Source: Limnanthes douglasii subsp. nivea | Lineage: Eukaryota; Streptophyta; Magnoliopsida; Brassicales; Limnanthaceae | DNA: 64,000 bases | Assembly: GCA_036936605.1 (NCBI GenBank) | Contig: JAUPFV010000003.1 | Location: forward strand, 148,274,997 to 148,338,996 | Reading direction: 5' to 3' | Shown: positions 19,991 to 30,250 of the stretch, piece by piece | How the letters are laid out: each line of letters starts with the position of its first letter | How positions within the stretch are numbered: position 1 is the stretch's first letter | The notes under the pieces: generated by a model | What the model saw: the letters and a program-made list of their open reading frames with translations, nothing else | What the model was told of the DNA's origin: nothing | Databases searched by the model: none | Position numbers and translations under genes: made by a program

Positions 19991-20417
19991 CAGAGAGACT
20001 CCGAACGAACGCCATAGCTTCTCTCAATTTCTTGACATTGGCCTCTTCGAAATTTACATCGTATCTCGTGAAATCTTTTTCGAACGGACCATCCAGTAGA
20101 CAAACATGTTTGGGATTAACTTTTTAGAAAACATGAAAAATTCGTCTCCTCAGCTCGTATATCTTAGCTAGTTCTCGGAGGCAGCGGGGGGAGTCAGTGT
20201 AATCACTAGAGATTACAACGATGGAAGCTGTAGAATCTTCAATTGCAACTTTGAAGGGCAGTTCTGCTTCGCAAAAATCTCGGATTTCTTCCTTTTCTAG
20301 CGCCTTGTTAAGACTCATGGTGAAGCACTCGCGTGTCTCGTCTCCGAAACTGATGAAAACGTCACAGTGTAGCCTGTTAGCCACCATTGACGGAGGAGAA
20401 GCGATACCATCTTCCAT
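19991..20417 (-). pseudogene. Truncated TIR domain of a TIR-NLR-type resistance gene
   Basis: From ATG 20415-20417 the minus strand encodes CDVFISFGDETRECF, then ALEKEEIRDF, AIEDSTASIVVISSDYTDS and CLRELAKIYELRRR. These are successive motifs of the plant TIR domain, which in resistance proteins cleaves NAD+ and starts immune signalling. A stop at 20124-20126 interrupts it, but homology continues in the same frame (KVNPKHV, DGPFEKDFTRY, VKKLREAM) to SLSG. A GT donor-like site at 19989-19990 fits the usual end of exon 1. Between FCEAELPF and KVAIEDS about ten residues of the normal domain are missing. No NB-ARC or LRR coding sequence follows. It is probably a captured or decayed gene fragment. 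A TIR-only protein is less likely because of the deletion and stop. Confidence 0.8.
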
Positions 20418-20574
20418 TCTCCGATTACCGGTTGTTAGCTAGTAAATTCAAATTAGGGTTTGGTGCTTGTATTCGTGAATGCGTAAAGAATCTATGAGAA
20501 GTTGAAAACCGAGGACAAGTTTACGATCATGGAGGACACTAAGAAGCATCCCACCCATTACTTTAAGCGGACAA

Positions 20575-22935
20575 GATAGTTGATATATTAAAATGAAAGT
20601 TGATATATTAAAGGGACATTGGTAGATACGGTGTAATACCTCTGCGATTGTAAGTGTACAATGAGATTGCTAGATAGGGTATGATTACATTGCTAGATAC
20701 TTGTTATATCATTTGTAGTTGCATTGAAATTAAGTTTCTGATGCCACATTACTAGATACAGTGTAATACCTCTGCGATTGTAAGTGTACAATGAGATTTC
20801 TAGATACGTGTATATGAAGTTGCTAGATACATCATTTTCCAGACATGAACATTCCACTAGCATGAAGTACATGGACGTCCTAATCAGCATAAAAATCGTA
20901 GATGGGTTGTAACGACGTTGATAGATACAGCCGCATATCATTGCTAGATACCTTATAAAGATATTGCTAGATACAACATCTGAACATCGCTAGATACATT
21001 ATAACGATTATGATAGATACAACATCAAAAGATTGCTAGATGGGTTGTAACGAGGTTGCTAGACATGAGTTAATGCACATTGCTAGACATGAGTTAATGC
21101 ACATTGGTAGATACGAGTTGTATTTCATTTATATTTTCATCAATATAACATTGCGATGTTTGGCATATATGACATTGCTAGACACGAGTTATTTGACATT
21201 GCTAGAAATGAGTAAGTTGACATTGCTAGACACGAGTTAATTTGCATTCAAATTTTCATTCAATTTGACATTGCTAGATAGGAGTAATACGTCATTGCTA
21301 GACGCGGGTAATTGGGCACTACTTGACACGAGTAAATGTGTATTCAGGTTAGCATTCATTTCGCCTTGCTAGACACGACTAACTTGACATTGCTAGACAC
21401 GAGTTATTTGACATTGCTAGACATATTGAACTAGACATTGTTAGACACGAGTTATTTGACATTGCTAGAAACGAGTAGGTTGACTTTTCTAGGCACGAGT
21501 TAATTTGCATTCAGATGTTCATTCAACTTGACATTGCTAGATAGGAGTTATAGACATTACTAGACATATGTAATTTGACACTGCTTGATACGAGTAAATG
21601 TGCATTCATGTTAGAATTCATTTCACATTGCTAGATACGAGCTATATGAAATTTCTTGTATCACGTTAATTTAAAAGATCCCTACAAACAACATCCACAA
21701 AAATTAAAATACATAACCAGTAATTGTTTTCAAATACAAACAGAACTATGACACATTGCTAGATAAGGCAAACAGAACATGTCAAGCTTACGACTCGTGT
21801 GCATATATCATCCACGTCAATGTCATGCTTCGACATGTTCACATATAAACACCTCCAGTAACCTAACACCAACATTCACACAAAACCATCCCCAACCATT
21901 ACCTGCTACACCTACAACCACGCCAAAATTCTAAAATTACATCGACATAATACATGCTTAACTGAACATAAAAAACTATCAAACTTCCATACTGCAACAC
22001 CTTGAATGTGTGAAATATTATCTCTAACGTGTTTACCGAACAAAAAACAACAGAAGTCTGCACTTACCGACATCGGCTTCTTTTGTCAGGGTTGTAATGA
22101 TGGTAGATGGGTTGTAACAAGGTTGATAGATACAACTCCATATCATTGCTAGATACCTTATAATGATATTGCTAGATACTGCATCTGAACATTGTTAGAT
22201 ACAGTATAACGACTTTGATAGATGCAGCATCAAAAGATTTTTAGATGGGTTGTAACGAGGTTGCTAGATACACATGTGAACATTGCTAGATACAGTATAA
22301 CGACTTTGATAGATTCTGCATCAAAATAATGTTAGACATGTTATATAGACATTGCTAGATACGTTATAAAGAGATTGATAGATACAACAGTGTAAAAATT
22401 CTAAAACATTTCCATACATAAACCAGATTCACTACTACACTGCTAGACGCGTTGTATGTTCCTGTAAAGACACTACTGACATTGCTAGACATGGGAACAC
22501 AGACTGCATACATTGCTAGATATGTACAACATTTCATGTATATGATACCAAAATTTCCTAAAACAGATACATTGCTAGATATGGCTACTAGATATGCCTG
22601 CAAACATTCCCATTTGAAAATTACTTAGTTATAATCCGAACAATCCCATAGTAATATCTATTTCACCCATCAATCAATTAAACAAAAAAACTAAGCAGCG
22701 AACATATACATTAACAATCGAAGACAACACTAATGCAACTAACTCGACAACAACATAAGTTTCACTTCATTGCTACATTGCTAAACGTGACCAAGTTCAA
22801 CTACTACATTGCTAGACGTGCAGTGTCTGACGATAAACTAGTCGCAGACATTGCTAGATACGGCCACTAATATTCTCCACATTGCTAGATACGTACAACA
22901 TCCCTGTATATGCACAAAAAACTACCTCAACTCTA
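20575..22935 (+). repeat. Degenerate minisatellite, core TTGCTAGATAC
   Basis: The word TTGCTAGAYAC, often as ACATTGCTAGACACGAGTTA, recurs several dozen times on the plus strand. Spacing is mostly about 20-30 bp and is irregular. A gap without copies lies around 21660-22090. Coding frames inside, such as one with repeated LTLLDTS, come from the repeat and have no sign of being genes. I recognise no known family. Confidence 0.85.
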
Positions 22936-23740
22936 TACATTGCTAGACTTTCGTATTTAAACCAGGCGACATTGCGATTCTATAGTACAACAACAATTAT
23001 CCAGTGCCAGCGACATTGTCCGATACTACTACCCAACTGTTGTAGCCTCCTTTACATTTTTGAATCAGTGAAGTTCATGACTTATTTAATCTTCTTACTT
23101 CCTTCTATGTGTGTTTGCTTTCGTTTTGCAGCAAAATTATACTGTCCTTAGGCTAAGTGTGTTTGCTTTGGTGTTGCAGCAAAATTATATTGTTCTTAAT
23201 GACACGGATATCCATCACCGTCAAGTAGATGACATTGTAAAAATATCTACCGTGCTTTCAATTTCAAAGGTTTCAGCAATTTCAAACTTCGTAAATATAA
23301 TTGGTAAACTACTCTAACTATGCATCTTCTCTTATCTACGTTTCCATTCCATGATACCAAGTAAATATGAATCTAGAATGTTAGTTGTATTTTATAATTC
23401 TCAAATTATTGCAACTATATATAATAATGTTGAGAGTTGAGACGTTATAAATGTTGGTTGCACTTGCAATCCTATAACATTCTTTGTGTTTCGATAGCCA
23501 TATCAAGCACATGTGAATTTCAGGAGGGGTGTTTAACAGAGATAAAAATTCACAAAATTTTGGATCACCACTCAGACGAAAGTATGTCATTTCAGTGGGG
23601 TAAATGCTAGCTTTAATAAGCAAAGAAAAAAAAATCGAACATTTATTTTAAAGCTTTTCTAGCTTTTGGGGGTTTTCTTATACTTTTAAGTTTCTTAGAA
23701 AACTAGACCTGCCGGACAATCTTCTGTTTATAAGAAAAAT

Positions 23741-23990
23741 GCTAGTAAATCAGGTTTGTTACTCACAGACACATAGTAATATAGACGGCGACGGTGATGC
23801 AGTCGGTGGATGGTCGACGACTGCCGGAGTTCAGTTCGGGTTTGTTACTCACAGACACACAGTAAATCAGGTTTGTTACTTACTGACACACAGTAAATCG
23901 GGTTTGTTACTTACAGACACACAGTAACTCGAACGTACCTTATCGACGGTGACAAAGCCGGTGGATGGTCGACGACTGCCGGAGTCCAGT
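23741..23990 (+). repeat. 31-bp tandem repeat with a duplicated GC-rich spacer
   Basis: GGTTTGTTACTYACAGACACA recurs near 23753, 23838, 23869 and 23900, the last three 31 bp apart. A second word, GGTGGATGGTCGACGACTGC plus CGGAGT, occurs near 23804 and 23960. The two repeats together suggest duplication of a larger unit. Confidence 0.75.
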
Positions 23991-24573
23991 TCTTGATTGG
24001 TATCGGGTCGAGAGTTAACGTCGCCGGAATGGTTATGGTTGACACTACGGTTAAAGCACGTCCGGTTCAACTTCGTCTTTTGGGTTCGCTTTCATTTTTC
24101 GTGTTTCTCTCTCCTTAAAATTAAAAATGTGAAAGTGGAGGGAATGGGAACCCAAAAGTCAGATTAGAAGGTGAAAAAAATGGGGTTCAACCAAAAAACC
24201 CCTTTTATACCATAGAGGGTATTTTTGTCCAAAATATGGCTCTAGATATTTTATGAAACTAGTCTAAAAGTGGGTACCAATTTGGTATTTCAAAATTGAC
24301 TAGGTATTTATGGATACTTTCCTCCTTTTAAAAAATAAAAAAATAAATATATATTAAGTGTTAAGGTTAGTTTGAATATATATTAAAAAATAAAAAATTA
24401 AATATATATTAAAGAGAGTAAAATTTGAACCTAAAACCACTGGGTTCCTAGATCAGGTTGTTCCACTAGATAGAAGAATTTTAGTATTTTCGAATGATTA
24501 TTATAATATATAATATAACTTTGTGGGTTTCTGGGCACCCACCATACCCGCTGCAGCTCCGCCTGTGGATACC

Positions 24574-24834
24574 AAATGTATTATAGATGGGTTATACATA
24601 ATAAATTAATAAATTAATAAAATATAAATAAGTACGACTGCCGCAATCTTGGCTTCGTTTAAACAAGCACAAGAATTATGAAGATATTATATTCAACCCG
24701 AGTTCAACCTACCGTGCAACTGATTTAACATTGGTCGGCATGCGACCATGGTCTAACTAGCCCCTGTGGAAAAAAAACAACAAATATCCCTCCTAAACCC
24801 TCTATAAATAGGGAACTAGACACTTAACCAATTT
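24574..24834. other. No gene seen; TATA-like sequence present
   Basis: CCTCTATAAATAGGGAAC near 24800 looks like a TATA box and could belong to an LTR, but I could not define LTR ends. No coding signal is visible. Confidence 0.35.
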
Positions 24835-25330
24835 TCCTTTCAGCCTCAGCTTTGGGGTGCGACACCTTTGCCTTGGCCTCGACAGTAAGATTGATTAGAG
24901 GGCTCAGATCCTCGTATAGCTTTAGAAGTAATGTTATTATCTCCAAAACTGGAGCAGTCTTAACCTACAGGACCGACCTTTTTGCTCACTTGGCAGACTC
25001 ATTTCGGGCAATTTTTGGATGAGGCGAACTGCTTTCAGACCCCACCCTCTTACTTGGGCAATTGGTACTGGTCAGTAAGTTCAAGGTCACCATTGGGTTA
25101 TTCATGTCAGCATGAATTTTAGCCTCAATAATCAGGAGAACAAGCAGTCTTCAAACGTTCGGAGTCAGTTTACTTAGACATATATCGATTTTTTTAAACG
25201 AACTCCGCTAACCATGGATATAGGGAAAATCAGGCCTCACACTAAAAAAAACATGGTTATAGAAAAAGATTTTGCTTGCCAACGCGTCGACCGGGGCTTC
25301 AAGCCACATGGGAAGCCACGCATAAACATT
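24835..25330 (-). pseudogene. Possible aORF remnant
   Basis: The minus strand holds APVLEIITLLLKLYEDLSPL, similar to the element 1 aORF segment around PFPNLIAAVSKLYEEVS. Further upstream on that strand is LKPRSTRWQAKSF, which resembles FKPRRPVRSKKNLF. Stops and frame changes are present. It could be the upstream half of the element B aORF displaced by the insertions at 9.97-24.57 kb. The match is short, so confidence is low. Confidence 0.35.
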
Positions 25331-25400
25331 TATGGGATCTCCTATTTTCGTTGGATATCTGGGAGTTTAACTGCAGGGTAGTAATTATATATATATATAT

Positions 25401-25490
25401 ATTGTTTCGGGGGCACTTCCAAACATCTCTCCCAAGTTTATTTATATTGTTTCGGGGGCACTTCCAAACATCTCTCCCAAGTTTATTTTT
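25401..25490 (+). repeat. Perfect 45-bp duplication
   Basis: ATTGTTTCGGGGGCACTTCC and the following 25 bases are present twice in tandem, starting at 25401 and 25446. The copies are identical as far as I can see, so the duplication is recent. A short TA run precedes it. Confidence 0.9.
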
Positions 25491-25663
25491 ATACGACGCT
25501 GTTCCTTCGGTTAGGTTTGTTGGTAATTTGTACCCTTGATTCTTCTCTTTCCCTATGTATTCCGTCATTGTCTTTCTCGTTGCCTAACAAAATACCACCT
25601 CAGTCTCCCGATGGGTTTTATTTTTTCCCCATTTAAGAACACTCTCGTTCGTGAATATAGTTG

Positions 25664-25800
25664 TCGTATTTTTTTTTTCGAAAAGAACCCGTAGCCGTTA
25701 TTCAGAATGTAAGAAGTGCGCACTATATAGAAAAACTCGAACACATAACCTTTGATCACAAAGATATCTTACTCAACCAACTCGGCAACTCCGTGCTCAC
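25664..25800 (-). mobile_element. tRNA-derived SINE
   Basis: On the minus strand a box-A-like TTGCCGAGTTGGTTGAG is followed about 35 bases later by a box-B-like TGTTCGAGTTTT, the internal RNA polymerase III promoter of tRNA-type SINEs. The body ends in GAATAACGGCTACGGG, TTCTTTTCG and about ten A residues. It is non-coding and would depend on a LINE for movement. I could not identify a TSD. Confidence 0.55.
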
Positions 25801-26027
25801 ATCGCCTCCTTGAACTTAGGGCGTACGACTTCCTCCTCTTTTAAATCATTATATTTGTGTACGTTATCTTTTTATTCCAAATTTCGTTTTGCAGATTTAT
25901 GGTTATATTTCCAAATCTCTTTTGCTTCTTATTTCAAAAGTCGAATTTATATTATCCATTATGTGTTTGGTTCTTTTCATCAAGTTTCGATCTATTATAT
26001 ATTTTTGCCGATTTTTTATTTTTTATT

Positions 26028-26225
26028 TTAAAAAAAAAATTCGCAGCCGTTATTCAACGAACGAGTGCGTACAGGGTAAACCCTCCGTTTAACATAATAG
26101 CATGCAAACTAACGTCAGAAGATAAACCACACAAAATGACAGGCTCAACTAAGAAAGTGTTTGTAGAAGAATCCGAACTCATGATTTTTGGTCACGAATA
26201 TGCCTTACTCCACCAACATCATACG
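26028..26225 (-). mobile_element. Related SINE-like copy
   Basis: On the minus strand, GTTGGTGGAGTAAGGC and GAGTTCGGATTCTTC are in box A and box B positions. The 3' part reads GAATAACGGCTGCG followed by an A-rich tail, matching the SINE at 25664. The middle is longer and different. ATCATACGTGGATTT occurs twice beside the 5' end (near 26218 and 26257), a small local duplication. Confidence 0.45.
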
Positions 26226-26239
26226 TGGATTTTTTTTTT

Positions 26240-27200
26240 ATAAATTATTATATACATCATACGTGGATTTATTTTTAAAATGTAAATCTTCGAAATTTAC
26301 AAAATATTTAGAACATTTATTAAGACTCAAAATTATATGAATGATAAAATGTTTCAGGTCTCATTTGGCGGGTGAGTATACCTCTAATGCTTTCACTTAG
26401 TTAACTGCATTTGATGTTATTCGAATCCAACACCAATCATCTTGTACTGTCACCGCTCAACATAATGGGGTTGCATAAATGAAACATTGTCATCTTATTG
26501 AAACTATTATGTCTTCCTTTTATCTGTTGAAGTTTCTAGTGTTTTTAAGGAGAACCACTTCTGACTACTGTATGTGTGATTAACTGATTCCTACTGCACA
26601 TAATTTAGGGATGTTTTAGAAGTTACATTAACATATTCCAAATTAATTTTCTTTGCTGATACAGCCGTACAACTCGGCGATGCCAGTTCCTTTGTCCTGG
26701 CGAGGTAAAACCAAACCAACGACGAGTTATTACCCAGATGCAAGTAAAAGGCTGGAAAATTTACCGGTCGGGTGGAAAAACCATGCCCCTCAATCCGATT
26801 GTAAACTAATTTACCAACATAAGGCAATGTCAGAACAAACCTAAAAGGAAATGATGGATCACTACGGTAGTATGCCAAATGGCAAGACAAGAAGCTTGCC
26901 GAGCGGAGATGACGACATCCTGGTGGTGTTCGTTCGCAAAGGAACGGTTACTAAAACCACTCCCCATCTACGAACGCCACTAGTGAACGTGTGCAATAAC
27001 GTCTCAAGTAGTGCGTCCTGTATTTAATGGTAATAAGGCACATTTTGATAAGAAGTTTTGTAATTAATAGTGAGTATCGTGGTTCAAAAACTGTATATAT
27101 ATAACCAAAATAACTAATAAATGGGGACATTGAGCTTGAATATACTTTTTCTTTATAGATCGTCAGAGTTATCACTTTGGCATACATTTTTGAGGATTTT
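26240..27200. other. No supported gene
   Basis: A 99-codon minus-strand frame at 26591-26890 has no recognisable domain. The stretch just before 27200 is probably the LTR of element D, because a primer-binding-like site follows it, but I could not define its start. Confidence 0.35.
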
Positions 27201-27205
27201 TTCCT

Positions 27206-27224
27206 AATAAATTTGGCGCTATCT
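27206..27224 (+). promoter_or_regulatory. Primer-binding-like site of element D
   Basis: TTTGGCGCTATCTGTGGGAA is a wording common after 5' LTRs of plant Ty3/gypsy elements. A gag-like frame starts ten bases later. Confidence 0.55.
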
Positions 27225-27233
27225 GTGGGAAAT

Positions 27234-29330
27234 ATGTCTGTCACAAAACAATTAAGCACAAACTTTCCAATTTTGGTAACTAGATCCAGAATCGAAAATG
27301 AGGCTCCTAAGGTGAACCCTGTGGTACTTACGTAGTTATTCTTGGCACAACGGGAAGCTTTCCCGTCGTCGAAAACCACCAAAGAATCATCACAATTCTC
27401 AACTCAGCGAGCCAGCTTCGTAACAACTATTAACAATGCTTTAGTGGGAGGTGTCCCTCAGCACGTTGATCTCAACGTCACCACTGCCTCCGTTGTCGCT
27501 GCCCCCATGGGCAAAGAAATCGCCCTATTCATGGAGGACACGTCATGAACCAAGGTATATCGACCACTTCCTCTATTGTTCACTTACTATAATCGTAGAA
27601 CAATGAGCTAAAGTAGGAGAAGTTTAGGGAACTCCAACTGTAAGATGATAAGGATGAAGAGTCCAAGGCCACGTTTTCCAAAATGACTGATGCATTCTAG
27701 TTTTGGACATGTAGTTCCTTAGCGGTGGAAAGGCTAAGCCAGGGCCACCCCACGAGGCAAGGAAGCCAAGCCAAGCGAAGCCAATAGTGGAATGGAATGA
27801 GCGGAGAACGATGAAAGAGAAGGCAAGATCGATGGTAAGAAAAAACGATATAAGGGCGACGAACATGACAACTGGTCAGATAGGGAAGCGGTGAAATGAC
27901 CTAGAGAGAGAGAGACAGACAGACAGATAGAGAGAGAGAGACGGTGCAGTACAATCAAGTACGTTACAAGATGGTCGCCTTCATCCTCAAAGAATCTCCC
28001 TTCATTGAACACAATAATGGAAGTCGATATCCTGCAAACTCTTGACCATGAGCGTCATATGGAATAACCCCAACGATGCCATGTTGTGCTGAGTTCTCTC
28101 CATGACTCTCAAAGGTAATTTTATGGATTGGTTTAACATGTTATCGAAGGGGCCTATCCATGACTTTCCAGGTTTTTAGAGTGCCTTCAGAGACTGGTTT
28201 GTGAGTAACAAGAGGGGAGTCGCTAAAGAGCTACGTCAAGAGGTATTTCAATGCGATGAACAACCTATCGGACCTGGAAGAACCTATGTCGGCAGCATAT
28301 CTGAAGAGATGACTTGAAAATGAGGGCCCCGTGTACGCCAATCTAGTACAACTTCCTTGTACTCTTCGATGCTAAACCGCGGGAGTCCAAGATAAAGTCA
28401 AACGACGGAGGTGAAGCGATGATATTGGGCACAACGATAGTATGAGAGATCCAGTGAGTAGGTCAATGGCTTTGTATTATGATAGCCTGGCACGAACGTT
28501 AATTCCCTTGACGAAGATCATATCTATTATGTACGATGGGACTAAGGGGAAGGCTCAGTATCAGCCTCCTAACATGTTCCCCCCGACCTAAAGAAATTCA
28601 ATCATCATTTATAATCCTATCACAATGGCCATCGTCATCGGACCGATGATTGCTGGCAGCTCAAAAAATAGATTCACGCCTGACCGACAATGATGAGTTA
28701 GCTTAGTTGGTTAGGCGCAAGGAGGACGCGTGCCAAGACGACAGAAAAGAAGAAGGCCTATCAGACGAGGGGTATGAGCGAAAAAATGATGATAAAGGAA
28801 ATCAGTAGTGGATGTTCACCATTTCTAGTAGGGATACATTGTCAAGAGCAGACCTCACATCCATAAAATAATACAAAAAAGATCTGAAGCATAATTAGTC
28901 GGCAAATAGTATTACTAAAATTATTGAGACTCGGTGGTTGACCTGACATATAACGATAATTTACGAGGAGTTACGACACCCCACAAGGATGCCCTGACCA
29001 TCAATTTAGATAACGAAAGGGTAATGACCATGCACATCTTGGTGGATGGTGAGATTTCTGCAAACATAATCATCAAATCAAGCTACAAAATAATGCTTAA
29101 GGTATCGTCATACAAGTTGACTAACCGGACGCCATTTGAATATGAGGGGAAGTCATCCCTGTGTGTGGGCAAGGTTGAGCTAATGTTGACCGTTGGCAAG
29201 AAAATACAAGAAAGAAGTTGGAGACTCTCTTTATCATATCAAATTCCCCAACTCCTATCATGCCATCATTGGCATACCGTGGTTACACCAAATGGAAGCA
29301 ACGCCTTGAACATTTCTGGGGTAGTTTTGT
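27234..29330 (+). pseudogene. Decayed gag-protease of a further Ty3/gypsy element (D)
   Basis: An ATG at 27234 opens MSVTKQLSTNFPILVTRSR, followed after one stop by a frame up to 27548. A gag core near 28100-28210 reads LKGNFMDWFNMLSKGPIHDF. A zinc-knuckle relic near 28630 reads GHRHRTDDCWQLK. A protease region at 28934-29330 has LRGVTTPHKDALT and HILVDGEISANIII, where DTGSSAN would be expected, so the catalytic motif is lost. The end of the protease is recognisable in another frame (IIGIPWLHQMEATP). Pol is missing. The left end of element 3 lies just downstream. Confidence 0.65.
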
Positions 29331-29443
29331 AATCTAAAAAGAATGAATTGATTTAAGATGGAGAGTAGAAAGATAATTGAGTTACTTTAATTAGTATTTA
29401 AATAAAAAGTCTGATTATGTATTAAATGAACCAATATCATTAA

Positions 29444-29791
29444 TGGTGTGGATTATGTATGATTGAAGGGTATTTTGGGAAAGAGTTTTGGCAATTTAAT
29501 GTTTAGTGTAAAATGTAGAGAGATAAAAGAGGTTTGTGCTAGGAGTAAATTTCTCATAAATGAATGTAGTTTGGGTATTTATACTGGTTTAATGAATGGT
29601 GGGCCTTCCGGGTCGGATCATGGGCTTAGGTCAAGTTTAAAAGCTCATAAGCCCAAGATAGGAAATGACTAGCAACCAGCTAAGTCACGGTCCATTTGAT
29701 TGTACAGTTCGGTAGGGCATGGTACTAGATATGTACGGACATCCCTTTGGATTTAGAAAGTATCCAGTGTCTAAGAAATCTGACCTCATCA
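29444..29791 (-). repeat. 3' LTR of element 3
   Basis: It begins TGGTGTGGATTATGTATG and ends GACCTCATCA on the plus strand, 348 bp. It aligns with 49213-49567 with several substitutions and indels. Confidence 0.88.
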
Positions 29792-30151
29792 GTAGCCTAT
29801 TTAGGTTTTGCAAAGATACTTTGGAAGAGCTAATTCGAGAAATAAAACTTAATATGTATCCAAATGGAAGTTCGATCTAACGTTGTATCTAAACTGAATC
29901 TTGAGAATATACTTTGTAAAAGCTAATTTGGATCCGAAAAGATTGATTTTCAGTTAAGAATTTCAAAAGTTAGTTTTTGAAGTGGGACATGTGTCGCGCT
30001 TTGGTTCGACCTCTCAACCGTTTTTCCTCATAGGTTCCTGTACCTACTGGTTAAAAAGTAACGTGGGGTATAACCCCCATACTTCCTAGCCCCTAATCAT
30101 TATTTTGATCGATTCGTCTTCCCCTAGGTAAAAATCCTACATCTTCATCTC

Positions 30152-30158
30152 TATATAA
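30152..30158 (+). promoter_or_regulatory. TATA-like box of the element 3 aORF
   Basis: CTCTATATAAACC lies about 95 bp before the likely aORF ATG at 30251. Element 2 has ACTATAAATTA about 105 bp before its aORF ATG. Confidence 0.45.
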
Positions 30159-30250
30159 ACCAGTTTCACTGTTTTATCTCTCTGAAAACATAAAAATTTC
30201 TAAAGAGAGAAAGCTTGATAAACTTCTCAAATTGGGTCTGGGTAGATTAT

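Noticed and set aside
20124..20417. Functional TIR-only immune gene
   Set aside because: About ten residues of the domain are missing, a stop interrupts continuing homology, and it sits inside repeats. A fragment is more likely.
21040..21240. Frame with repeated TLLDTS-like peptides
   Set aside because: It is produced by the TTGCTAGAYAC minisatellite. Repeat wording, not coding constraint, explains it.
20575..22935. CRISPR-like array
   Set aside because: Repeats are short and irregular, spacers are not unique, no cas genes are present and the DNA is clearly eukaryotic.
26591..26890. 99-codon minus-strand frame
   Set aside because: No domain or family resemblance was seen, and its neighbours are transposon remnants.
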